Shown in pieces: positions 1-11,190 of a DNA stretch of 64,000 nucleotides. A program made the position numbers and the translations under genes. Positions within the stretch are counted from its first letter, which is position 1, and each line of letters opens with the position of its first letter. Where the stretch lies: NCBI GenBank assembly GCA_002224055.1, contig AZLU01000141.1, positions 42,162-106,161 on the forward strand, given 5' to 3'. This DNA comes from Pezizomycotina sp. ARF18 (taxonomy: Eukaryota > Ascomycota). Under the pieces are notes generated by a model. It made no database searches. It was not told the origin of the DNA and saw only the letters and a list, made by a program, of their open reading frames with translations.

Positions 1-1740
1 ACCTCCAATATGCATTCGGTCGCTCCAACAGGTATGAGCCCGGTAGACGTTCTACTGCCAACTCTGACTGTCATAATGTTGCGATGCATTTTTTAATTCC
101 TAAAAAATTTTTTTTGACGGAGCACGTCATCACAAAAGCGCATATGCACGTCAAAACGCACAGCATCAAAAACGCATATGTATAAAAGCGTATATTTTCG
201 CTCAACAAATCTGTCATTAGCTGTCGTTCGCTATCGCTCGCTGTTACCGATGCATGTTTCATATCCCCCCCCCATCTTCTTTAAAGTATCGCTGAAGCGT
301 TCGAGGTCGAACGATAGCTTTCTTACGACGACGGATCGATAATCACTCACACTACTAAAGTCTTTCACGTCTAAGGTTGACACAACACCACAGGTATCAG
401 GAGGGAAATATCAGCGGAAAACCTAACAAAAAGCCCAGATCGGGTCCACATACCAGTTAGCCCTCAAGATTGCACCTCGCTACATGCTAGCAAATCATCA
501 AACTTCTAGAAGCAAGGGATAAAGCTTAAAGCGTGAGCGCCACCACATTATAGTACACGATTAAGCGCAGGACGCAAAAGCGTAGTAATAGTATTGTGAA
601 TAGTGTTTTTATTTCTTTTTTTTTAATACTTCACTACATACACCTCTCTGTATCCATCATGTCAACGGACAGGAATTTACGGACTTTAAGATAAACCAAC
701 ATGGACAGAAAATAATAAAAATCGAATGTAAACAGACAGTACAACCTTCAAACATGCAAAAAACATTGAAACAGAAAATACTATATACATAAAAAAACCA
801 ACAAAAACAACACAGTACAAGCAAGCAAAATATTATACTAAAACAGCAGCAGTATAAGGAAGTGGATTATATACCCGTAAACCATTAATGTTTTTCCTTT
901 TGTGTAAAAACGACGCGGGACAACCATCGTCGTATAGTAGTTAAAAAAAAAGGACTAAAAAATAATATAAAAACAAACATCTTCAATTCCCACTTTCACA
1001 TCCCGAAAGTCTTCAACGTGACCAATACCGTAGTGATGTAAGTGTAATTCTTTTCTCTTTGATTTTTTGTGCGTGTGTAACAGTAACCCTAATATTACCA
1101 TCCCCCCATTCTCACCCCTCCACATTACAACCCCCAATATATATATAGATAAAAAAAGGTTATGAAATAAAAAAAAATAACCATTTTTAATAAACCCCTC
1201 CCAGAATGATGATCCCCGTTTACAACTATTCTACCAGTGAACTAATTCCATAGGAAAAAGTTCATGTGGTGGAAACAGGTAAAGAGTTATATAGTGTTTG
1301 TAGGAAAAAAGAAAGAAAAAAGCGGTAGGAAATGGAAAAAAAAGTTTCCTCCAAATAATAGAAAAAGACAATCGAAAAAACAGTGAGAAAAATGCACAAG
1401 CGGAAATAAAGAAAATGAGAAGGAAAAGGAAAAGACTAGAATGACAAATATTGTGTACAATTTTTTTTATCTTCTTCGGGGAGAAGTAAGTGAGAGAGTT
1501 CCCCTCATTAGGTGTGTGTGCAATAGTGAAAGTAAAATATAACCCGCCAATTTTCTCCCCTTTTGTTTTTCACCAACTGTACACCCGTTCGTATAATATA
1601 GAAAGTTATCTGCAGCAAAGTGAGAAAAAGAATATAATAGTAGTAAAAATAGACCTTTGCAGATATTACCGTAATGTTCCCATTTTCCCTTTTTCCGTAT
1701 AAAAATCCCCGCAATATATTAATGAATAAAATCTACCAAA
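1..1740. other. intergenic, no gene seen
   Basis: AT-rich sequence with A/T homopolymers and short unconvincing ORFs on both strands. No homology is recognisable by eye. The right part (about 1200-1740) lies downstream of the PWWP gene and is probably its 3' flank. Confidence 0.5.
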
Positions 1741-1810
1741 TTACTTCAAGCAGAAGCAGTCGCAGCCTCCGGGCAGACGCAGGGACGCCTCCTTCGCTTC
1801 AGTAACGCGG

Positions 1811-4038
1811 TCATGGCAGCTTAGCTTCAGCAGCAGGAGTCGCCGCCTTTTCTTCCTTCTTCTCCTTCGGATTTTTTCTCCGGAGTTTCTCCTTGGAATC
1901 TTTGGTCTTGCCCGTTCCCGAAATCTCAGCTTATCCTTCGCTGGCGTAGACTTCTTCCCATTAGTCTCCTCCTCTTTAGTATTATTAGCTTCCGAACTCT
2001 TCTCCTTCTTGCTCCTCTCTCCCTTATCAGACACTTCGGGGTCGTTTGCAAGCAGCTGATTCCACGATTCCAGGAGCGTGAGGCGCGCTCTTTGAAGTTG
2101 AATTTCTCGTCGTTGGGGATGGATTGCAGCTTCATGATACCCTTGAGGACTTTATTGATCTTGGTCTGCTTGATGATGGAGACTTCGAGGTTTTCGTAGG
2201 ATTCGAGCTTGTCAAAGTAGGTGTTGATGGTCGCATGTCGGATTGCTGTAAAAAAAAAAAGGGTGACGTTAATATATAAATTCAGATAGTTACTTGAGTG
2301 TCTATATAGAGGGAGGGGGAATTCTACCTCAGGAGCCTTATCCGTAGTCAAAAGCGCCTTCTGCAAGCGGTGACGAAGGTACAAAACCTCCTTCGTCTTG
2401 CGCTCCTTCTCCTCCGCGATCGAAAGCGGCTTCGGCTGCTCCTCAACGCTCGACTCCTATCCTTAGAAGATTTCTTGGCTTCTTCGCCGACGCGGACGTA
2501 CTATCCGCAGCGCCGACCTCGGACTTCCTCTTATTCTTAGACGAAGACGCCGCCGTCGCGGGAGCAGCGAAGCCGACGCGGTCTCGGACGCGGTCTCCGA
2601 GGGTTCGGGCTTCTTCTTCTGGACGCGGCGGGCGTGGCGGCGGCCTTGGATTTGGAGGCGGACTTGGCGGGGGTTTTGGCTTGCGCCTTTGCGGGGGTCT
2701 TGGTTTGGCGTCCTTGGACTTTTTAGCGGGCGTTTCCGACTGCAGCTGGGTATGTTAGTCAATACCTTTAAAAAAAAAAAAAAACAAAGAATACGATTCT
2801 GTATAATGGTGAGAGATTTACCTCAAGGTCATCATCCGCCTTACGTTTAGATGACTTCTTAGCCTTCGCCTTGCTGGCGGCCTTCTTGGGCTCCGGTTCG
2901 GCCTCCTCAGACTCCTCCGCTTCCTCCTCAGGCTCGTCGACGTCCATTCGTCCCGGACGCGGCCTTCTCGCTCTCCTCGGCGGCTTCGGCTTCGCCTCGG
3001 CTGCTTCGCGGCTTCGGCCATGTCGGCCTTCATCTCCTTGAGCGTATCCAGGGTCGGTTCCTCGGCGGCGAGCGCGTAGGCCTTGGCCAGGGCTTTCGAC
3101 TTGCCCTTGTTGGAGTGAGCCGCGCAGTCTCCTTGTCCAGGGGCTGAGGTCCGAGAAGGGGACCCATTCGCTAAAAAGGAAAAGTGATCAGCGCGGTGTT
3201 GTGACAAAGCGAAAATGTAAGAACACTCCATTGGAAGGAGTACACGAATTCTTTCACAGTCCGTAGACAATACACAAAGCGTAGACAAAGACGAGGATGC
3301 ACTTACAAAGACTGCAAATCGTCCAAAAACATAACGCACCACAAGCCGTGGTAGCTTCCCCTGGCGCCCGGCGGGATCTTATCCTCGTCGGCGTCGGTAT
3401 TAACCTTCGTCCTCCTCTGCGCCGTCGACGGCGACGGCTTCTTCTTGGTGACGACCTCGGGATCATCTCTTCGTCGACGATGATGGATGGCCAGCCGAAA
3501 AACCTTTCAGCTTGGTGAGGACGATGCTACCCTCGGCGAAGGTCTGCTCGTTGGCCATGCTCTTGCGGAACTTGGCGTTCGCGCGATGCGCTTGCGGGAT
3601 TGCGTGGAGTTGCGCCGCCGGCGACTTCCTCTTGCTCTTCTTAGAGGATACGGGGGTCTTCGGCGCGGCTGCGGTAGTAGAGGTTTCGCCGGTGACTTCT
3701 TCGTCTCCTTTGTTATCCTTGTCTTCAACAGTCTCGGTGGGTTTCTCGTTTTCGTCTTCTTTGGCTTCTGCGGTCTCCTCGGGTTCTGCTTAAAAGCATT
3801 CTCCGTCTCCTTGGGGGCCGGGGTAGCCTCCTTGGCCGGTTCAGCGGGCTTCTCCTCCTTCTTTTCGGCGCCTTGTCATCCGTCGCAGCAACCGGTTTGT
3901 CCTTAGTCGCGTCGGGTTTTGGCCTCTGCGCGGCGGCGGCGACGGCGGGTCGGAATTGTTGGTCGCAGCGGGAGGCGCCGGGGACCTGGACTTGGACCTT
4001 CCCTTGCGCGGCGCCGGCGCGGCAAGCGACGCACCCAT
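1811..4038 (-). CDS. PWWP and TFIIS-N (LEDGF-like) domain chromatin protein, frame-broken
   Basis: Probable histone-methyl-lysine reader in the nucleus. Domains in order from ATG 4038: a low-complexity N-terminus rich in Pro, Ala, Glu and Lys; a PWWP domain at about 3540-3130, opening GSIVLTKLKGFSAWPS after repair of one base, and continuing after the intron with EWVPFSDL; an acidic/basic linker with AKTPAKA-type H1-like repeats (about 2750-2600); then a TFIIS-N/LEDGF-IBD-like helical domain (about 2380-2080) with the core LEVSIIKQTKINKVLKGI; and a Lys/Glu-rich tail. Introns: 3171-3306 (acceptor TTTTTAG), about 2735-2820, and about 2250-2328. The frame breaks many times by single missing bases (for example near 3499, 3466 and 2235), yet each frame continues the same domain. 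Likely relatives are fungal Pdp3-like PWWP proteins. The stop at 1811 is inferred after repairing the last break. Confidence 0.82.
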
Positions 4039-5034
4039 CTCGGCTTCTCTTCGTCCGCCATTGCTATTCTTTCGTATATACTTTTTCGTTTGAGGAGGGT
4101 TGAGGCTTTCCGCTTTTTTTTATTTCGTTTGACGGACGAAAGGGATAAAAAAACGGGCAGTTGCAGTTCAATAAAATGGTTTTGACGAACTGCTCGGACA
4201 CTTAGAAAAGAAAAAAAAAGGTAAAAGAAGAAAAACAGATAAAAAAAAGACCTCTAACTATAAATCTAAACGCGTCAGTAAAAGCTCGATAGCGTAGAAG
4301 GCGTCGCACAGGTAATTAACGAGGAGTGACGAGAAAGCGTGATGAATACGTTTGCAGTGAAAATCGTTCGCCGCGGCCAAAAACAAGGGAAAAGGAAAAA
4401 CACCTCTCTCACGACCCCCCGTTGGTTGCCACAGCGGCAGCCACAAACAAGCTCGAGTAAAAGTAAAAACTCGATCGCGAGCTACAGAGCAATTGGTAGA
4501 CACAGTTGTCGATGGATGAAGATGGAAAGGGTTCGCGAGGGAGTGGAGCTTACCACTTCGTGGTTGCGTGGTCAGAGGTTGTTGACGAAGGGGGGACGAA
4601 GAAGGAAAAAAAAAAAAGAAAGAAAGTGATGATGTTATTTTTCGGAGGTGGTTGGTTTTATATTTACCGTTCTCTTTGGTGCGATTCTTCCTTTTTTTTT
4701 TATTTGCGAGGGGGAGAGAAATTTTGCCTGAGAAAGAGAGAGGAAGGAAAAGGAAGCGGGATGGGAAGGAAAATAAAAAAATGGGGGGCACAGCTGGGAG
4801 AAAAATACAAAAAATTAATAGCGATTCGTATCAACAAAAGGCAACAAAAAGAGAAGGAAGGGAAAAAAAAAAAAAAAAAACAGGACCAGAAAGACGCTAT
4901 GAGGGACAATAACGTGACGACACCAATAATATACTAACACTACAAAAAAAGCAATAAGGAAGAGGGTCCCACAAGAGCAGCGGCGTTGAGAGCGGCGATA
5001 AAACGCGGGAGCACGTTTTAAATTCCTTTTTTCT

Positions 5035-5072
5035 TATTTTATTTATTTATTATTTATTTATTTATTTTATTT
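5035..5072. repeat. (ATTT)n simple repeat
   Basis: Irregular tandem ATTT/ATT units, visible directly. Confidence 0.85.
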
Positions 5073-5284
5073 CTCTCAGTGGCTCCGTGCGTTGCCAAGG
5101 ATTTTGGAAAAATCGGTTGTGGCTAGTGTATGTTCACGTGACTTATTGTGGCTTTGCGGACAAATTGTGGCGGTTCTCGTTTTCTTTTATTCGCTAAAGC
5201 TAAAGGCTCGCTGGGATGTTTAATGTAGGGCTGTTGTATAAAACGATCTCTTCTGTAAGCAATGTTGCTTAAACCTCTGAAATT

Positions 5285-5302
5285 CCCCCCCCCCCCCCCC
5301 CC
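5285..5302. repeat. poly-C tract, C18
   Basis: Eighteen consecutive C residues in an otherwise AT-rich flank. The exact length is unreliable given the homopolymer errors seen elsewhere in this window. Confidence 0.8.
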
Positions 5303-5799
5303 GAATAAACTCCTTAGCCAAAGCCTCATGCCCTCCCGCCTAGATAGCGCACCTTCATGTCTAAAAACACCAATCGTATCGCAAAAGCTTCCACGAGGTC
5401 TTCCTGGAGCCATTTATATGTCGGGCACTTTGGCAAAGGCGACTGATTTGTATTAATCGAGTTGATCTGGAAACTACTTCATGCTTTCTATTCATGCAAT
5501 ACTATCTCCCGAGAGAATGGCTCTCGTATATAGCCTGACAAGAGATGCGAAAAATGAAACGCCTGAGCCACCGCCTAATCCCCGCTTTCTTTACATTCAG
5601 GAAGGATAAAAAAAAAGATTATTAAGGAAAAGGCAAATAGTGGGGAAAGAAACAAGAAGAGAGATATTAATGGCTTCTTAAAAAGACGCTTGGTGAAGAT
5701 AAACAGTTGGAGGATTAAAAATGATATCGTGAAGAAAAAAGAGTTGATATAATCCCGACAGAAACTTTCAGCATACTGTTGATGCCTCTCCCAGAACTA

Positions 5800-7361
5800 C
5801 TATGACGTCAGCTTCACGCACCCGCACCTCGTGCAGCTCCACCACTCGTGGCTGACGACGTTGTCGCACCTCTGGCAGGCCCAGTAGCTCTCCTCCACCG
5901 CCGGAATCCTCGCCAGCGAATCCGACGCCCTACTCTTCCCCTTGAAGCCTGTCCCGCCAGAGCTTCCAGTACTCCTACTACTACTGCTACCACCCTGCTG
6001 ACTCCTACCCGGCTGTGGCCTGCTCCCATCCCCGTCTAAATCCGGCCTGACTCCCCGCAAATACACTGCAAGTGCGCCTCCTCGTTCACGAACGTGCACG
6101 TCTTACACGCCCACCTATTACTACTACCCGCAGTAAGCCTCGCGATGGTTTCGTCGCTGGCGGTGTTAGGTGCGCCTATTACTATCGGCGAATACCTCGA
6201 ACCCCTGCTGCCGCTTCCACCGCCCCTACTACTACCACTACTGCCAGGAGGCGGCGCACTGCTAGGCTTCAGCGGCGGTGGTGCGTCTGCGTACCGATTC
6301 GCGATAGTATTGGCGGTCGTCTCGTCCTCCAATTCCGCCTCCTCGAGTAGCTCTAATCGCGGCCTGTAGTATGGCTGCTTCGTTCGCGTCTTCCATTTCG
6401 GCGACGGTGGTGAAGCCGTTCATTAGTGCGATTTCCTGGTCGACTTCGCTGGGGGTGCTTGGCGGACGCCGGGGGGTGGGGGGCGGGTGGTGAGAAGTTG
6501 ACGTGCGTGGGGGAGGGTTGGAGGTGCGCGTGGGATGACGGTTTTTATCCTTATCGTAGTTACGGCGTATGGCGGCTTCGGCGGCGAGCTGGTTCGGCGT
6601 GGCGTATTGTGATGGCGGGTTGGGTGTTGAGATAGTCCTACCGCCCGCTGTTGGACGGCTACGTGAGGAACCAGACCCGGAACCACTACCACCGTCAGAA
6701 CTGCCGACTTTCCTCCCCGGCTCCCTTCCCAACGTCCTCCCCTGACTCTCCTCGCTTTCCTCAACCTACTCCTCTCCTCCCTCGCCCTAACCAGTCTCTC
6801 CCTCTCACTCAACCCACTCGGCGTAGCCCCCAGCTTCCTCCCCTGCGACAAAAACCCTTCGCCGGTGTACCCGCTAAAAATAAGCGTTTCAACTTCCCGC
6901 TTGAGCTCGCGGTACATCTTCCAGAATTTATCGTTCGTGCGGACCGAAGCGGCAGTGCGTGAGCTCGTGGACCATCGTGTCTACGACGGACTCGTAGGGG
7001 AGGAAGACTTTGTGGTCGTGAGGTTGGGCGGAGGCGCAGTTGGATGGTGGGGAGGCGGGAGGTGCCGGGGTAGGACGTGTTCAAACCTATATGTTCGCAT
7101 TATATTAGTATTAGCAAACAAAGAGAATGAAGGGAGAGGGAGGAGGGAAGAAGGAGAGGAGGGAGGCTTTTCACCCAGAGGCTCGGTTCCGGGTAGAACT
7201 CGGCTAGCTTCGAGATGCGCCAGCCGTGCTTGCGCATGATGGGCTTGACGAGCGAGCCGACGCGGCGGAGCGTTTCGAGGCGTGCTGCTCCATTGGGTAG
7301 CCCTGGAGTGGACGTATGCGCCGATGAGGGCATCCTGCTCGACGGTGTGAGCTTTCACCAT
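5800..7361 (-). CDS. WSS1: Wss1-like WLM-domain metalloprotease with RanBP2 zinc fingers
   Basis: Likely DNA-protein-crosslink protease of the Wss1 family, nuclear, dependent on SUMO/Cdc48 in known members. From ATG 7361: start MVKAHTVEQDALIGAYVHS; a WLM core with KPIMRKHGWRISKLAEFYP; an intron at about 7085-7180; then GLNTSYPGTS; and the catalytic segment VVDTMVHELTHCRFGPH at about 6995-6940, giving HExxH plus the third histidine ligand five residues later (HxxxxxH). It continues into LIFSGYTGEGFLSQGRKLG (about 6890-6830), a typical Wss1 tail. The C-terminus has two W-x-C-x2-C fingers: WACKTCTFVNEEAHLQC (about 6110-6060) and YWACQRCDNVVSHEWWSC (about 5860-5810). Single-base frame breaks occur near 6935, within the region 6720-6480 and near 6060. 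Closest alternative: another WLM-family paralogue. Confidence 0.9.
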
Positions 7362-7387
7362 GGTGATTTAGTGGTGTTCTCTTCCTT

Positions 7388-7410
7388 CCTTCGTTCGTTC
7401 GTTCGTTCGT
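7388..7410. repeat. (TTCG)n microsatellite
   Basis: Five tandem TTCG units just upstream of the Wss1-like start codon, in its presumed 5' UTR or promoter. Confidence 0.9.
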
Positions 7411-8769
7411 GAGTCGAGGTCGAGGTGCTTCGAAGTCCGAAAGAGTTATATAGGAAGGAAAGGAGGCTAATGCAGCCTTATGTGGAGAAGATAGAATAAA
7501 TGACGGAGGGAAGAAAAAGAGTGCTTGTGTTTGTGTAATATAAAACTTTGTTGGCCAGCAAAAGCTCCCTTAAAGTACAACACCCTATTTTTTTTTTTTT
7601 TTTCCTTTCGCACCTTTTTCGTTTTCTCAGCGAAACAGTTTAAATTTAAACCAACTTAGCACCTTTCCTTCTACTTCTACCTCTATCGAAGAGTTCATAA
7701 TTCCCGCGAAAAGTACGAGAAAGGAAATATATATGCAAAGTAGAACTCGAACGATTTTTTGAGACAAATGAATGCTGACGCGTACGGAGTAAACGAAAGA
7801 TGGATTTGTAAGAGAGGTTCTCACTGAATTTCTATCTGTTGGTTGAGCTGGCAAGACATTGAAACGCTGGAGCGGCCTAGAAAAAGGGTCTTTTTGCTGA
7901 AAACCGCCGATGTGTATTTGCCCGCTATAAAGACTGATTTGGTTATGTGGTGCGTGCTGATTGACGAAGCTTCGTGATAGGCTCACGTAGACTGCTTACG
8001 ACTTCAAGTATCGGTTTCCGGCGTTCGTTCCGCTTTGAGATGGGTATACGTATTTTAGGGATATAGATTGGAATTGGTGATCCGTACTAATTTACTAGGG
8101 CGGTTCTATTTCCTTTTTTTCTTTGAGTTATTTTTTTTTTTCTGTTGAAAATACTCTAGTAGGAAAATTGCAGCCCAGAATTCTTGCAGCAAACAACATC
8201 GCAAACAACCAAAATTGCCAGCAGTGATATCTTCATATAAGACTTTACTCTTTCAAATTAACCTACCATTGGATACGTACTTAAATTCAGTATTCGGGTT
8301 TCGAATCGCTCATTAATTATATATACTAATAGCCTGCTAAGGTAAACTACGATGGATATTAGGCTCCATAATCTCGTTCGAGGCAACATCCGGAGCGTGA
8401 ACAGTGTATAACTGTTCGCGAAGACCGACGTAAGTTTGATAAACAGCGTACGTCGAGTCTCCTATAACTCGAATTTGTGTAGATGTAGAGGTACTCCCAT
8501 CAAGGCCTCATACATCTTACACTCGACTTTTCAACATGACGGAGATGTTATAAATGATATACGCTCTACTTTATTTACCATTCCCTTGGTAGTCCTCAGG
8601 CATATTTTATCTACGAACTCACTACAAACAATAGATATACAGCCAGCGCAAGTAAAAGAGCGCAAGGTTTTTGGGATGCTTCTACAATCGTGTCGAATAT
8701 GTCATAGAGCGGTTTTTTTACTCCTGTGGGAGTTGTACGAATGTTATCGGTAGCGCCAATCGCGGAAAG
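7411..8769. other. intergenic, start of AT-rich block
   Basis: The promoter side of the Wss1-like gene up to about 8.0 kb, then AT-rich sequence without recognisable coding content. ORFs of 105-119 codons here show no conserved pattern. Confidence 0.5.
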
Positions 8770-9350
8770 GGATAGGATAAAGCTGCTGGAGGAGGACTAT
8801 GGGATGCCTCGGGGCGAAGGGCGGGCTTATAGGGAAAACGTAAGCTGAGAGTTGGCTCATTGCGTTTGATACAGAAAGGAGTCGTTCCGAATGTGCTTTT
8901 TCAAAGAGCGTCGATATGATACGCCTACGCCAACATCATCGTCGAATCATAACACTAAGTATTCCAAACAAAGTCGATCTATTTACTACCTCCCCGAGTT
9001 AATGCAAGCAAGAATGGCCAAAGCATACATATCTACTACCATGATCTCCAGAATTGCAATTTTACGTGGACGTGACCACTAACACTAACACCGACAACGT
9101 CTGGGATAAAGTCGATGCGGAGAGCACAAGATGCATTCAGGGAGCAGACGAATAAATGATAGGAACGTACGCTGAAAGTTGGGTTCGCGAACTTTTGATA
9201 CGAAAAGGAGCCGTTCAAATCCGCTTTCCGGCGACGCTCATATCGTAGGCCTTACCGCTACGATTGCCCTCGAGTATAGCATTAAACTAAAACAACTTCA
9301 TCTATTTAGCTGTATATCGCCCTAGGCTTAATGCAACTGATGGCGGGAGG
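8770..9350. repeat. two diverged direct repeats, period about 327 bp
   Basis: The stretch from 8838 (acgtaagctgagagttggct) matches that from 9165 (acgtacgctgaaagttgggt), and similarity carries on for about 180 bp (gatacagaaaggagtcgtt against gatacgaaaaggagccgtt; tctatttactacc against tctatttagctg). Many substitutions separate the copies. No coding content is seen. These are decayed tandem copies. Confidence 0.7.
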
Positions 9351-9474
9351 GATACAATGGCTATTAATTACGACTCCAGGAGCTTTAACCAGTTACGCGC
9401 CCCCCGATAAGTAGCTGACAGTCTCAGAAAGGTTCACCGTAGATAGCCCGCTCGGCCGCAATTCTATAAGCATA

Positions 9475-11190
9475 TCAATCATTGGGGTCAAGCACAATGA
9501 CCTTCTCATCGCCGATGTGATAGTAAAGTCCTACACGAGGCCCTGAAAGCACGTGATAATGTTTACTCTCAGTTATTGCTTCTATAAAAGGCCGTTCGTG
9601 TCTATCGATCGACCGAACATAACCAGTAGAAAGTGTATTAAGCCGTGTCCCAGTGGAAATGATATCAGTTCCGAAGAGTTTTTGTAGGGCCATGCATACG
9701 TAATTGAGGTTACACGACGAAATTGATCAAAATCGATCAACCCCAAAAGAACCGAAACATATCAATGCGGATTTCCCAAGGTCCTTTAGAAACATGACCG
9801 TGACGTTTTCAAGTAGATTGTAGCCAGATTAAGCAGTAGCGACACATGGACTCGGTGATTTCCAGAAAAATTCAAACCAAGTAGCGACATCGGGGAAGAC
9901 ATAGCATCGCGGCTAACTGTCAAACTTCTAGCGAGCGACCATACCGCGTCGAGGTGGAGCTCAAGACGAAAACGGATTGGGCTGGAAACATAGCAACCGG
10001 CCTTATCGTTCTCCAACGGCCATAAAACATTTGATCCTCTACTTTATTTTGCCAAAAGAATCTGGTCTTTGTGGATATCAAGGTGCGCATCCATCGCGAC
10101 GCCGGAGACACAAAGGAGAAAAAAAGTACCACGTCGACGGCGTTCCATAATTTCAAGATCGTGCCATCGATGTCTCTCTTTGAATAGCTCGATATTGCCT
10201 TCTACGTAAATTACGTTAAATTCACCAATATCACGCGCAGGTTCATGGCATGATATCGAAGTGGTGAATTAAGGGAAGCAACATTTCCCCCGGGGAGGAC
10301 AGATAACTTTAAGTACATTGTCGCCCAACAATATAATTTCCCGTGGAATAAGAACGAGTCGGGATAAATGTGCAATGTGCTCAACTCGCGAATCCACGAT
10401 AGCCCTAGCCGGGAAGATCGTCTTGAATGATACCACAAAAGGAAACAGCCCATCATATTTGGTTCGCTGAGCTTAGCGTGAACGAGATCAGCCGGGTTCA
10501 TACTGCCAACCAACAAGGGCCTTAGCGTTCATGACAGGTTCTAGAATCCAAAAAAAAGTATCCTACAACTCCATAATGACCTGCCATCGACAGACCACGC
10601 AACTCCAGGAACGAAATCATAATGATCGTTGTAGGCGCTTCGTCAAATAGCGCCTGCCGGATAAACGCAATGGTGTCTGTTTGCACCATAAGGCTCGGAT
10701 TCATCTCTCGCCGACTACGACGTTCGATAACCATTCCATTCTGAGTTATTGCTTCCGTAAATGCCCGTATTGCTAAATCTAGATTCATAGCAAGACTGTT
10801 AACTAGGGGTCGACTGAAACGATATCAGGTACGAAGCAGTAACCAGACGTCACATAATTAAATTTACTCGCAGTAGCGATGAGTTCAGCAGGACTTGAAA
10901 CGTATCGAGGTTGATTTCGGCCATGATATAGAAATGGATGTAAACCTTTCGCGTAGACCTAGTCTTGCCATATCTCCGGAGATTTTCGGTCGAGACTAGC
11001 GTAGACCGTAGCCGGCTTAACAAGCGAAACGCATAGACTCGTTGATTTACAGTAAGTTCAAAGTAACAGTGAAAACCGAGAAGGCATAGCATCTCGACTA
11101 GGCACAAAAACCTACAGCAAGGGTTATACAGGCGTAGATTGTGCAAGTTCAAAGCGAAGACGTATTGAAGGTAAACATATGAAAATGCTC
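9475..11190. repeat. diverged direct repeats, period about 1.17-1.19 kb
   Basis: Matched landmarks: tcagttattgcttctataaa (about 9571) against gagttattgcttccgtaaa (about 10742); aatgatatcagttccgaag (about 9658) against acgatatcaggtacgaag (about 10820); gactcggtgatttccag (about 9850) against gactcgttgatttacag (about 11036); agacatagcatcgcggcta (about 9897) against aggcatagcatctcgacta (about 11083). The constant offset shows a tandem duplication followed by heavy point mutation. No gene is recognised. Confidence 0.6.

Larger units (their letters stand above)
4039..5799. other. intergenic, low complexity, no gene seen
   Basis: The 5' flank of the PWWP gene plus low-complexity DNA: purine tracts (4595-4880, with a long A-run near 4865), an ATTT tract and a C18 run. 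The long ORFs here are products of biased composition (poly-Lys or poly-Phe) and match no family I know. Confidence 0.5.

Noticed and set aside
4258-4791. 177-codon ORF on the minus strand
   Set aside because: Made almost wholly of Phe, Ser, Pro, Leu and Lys from purine/pyrimidine tracts, with no domain pattern. Lies in the flank of the PWWP gene.
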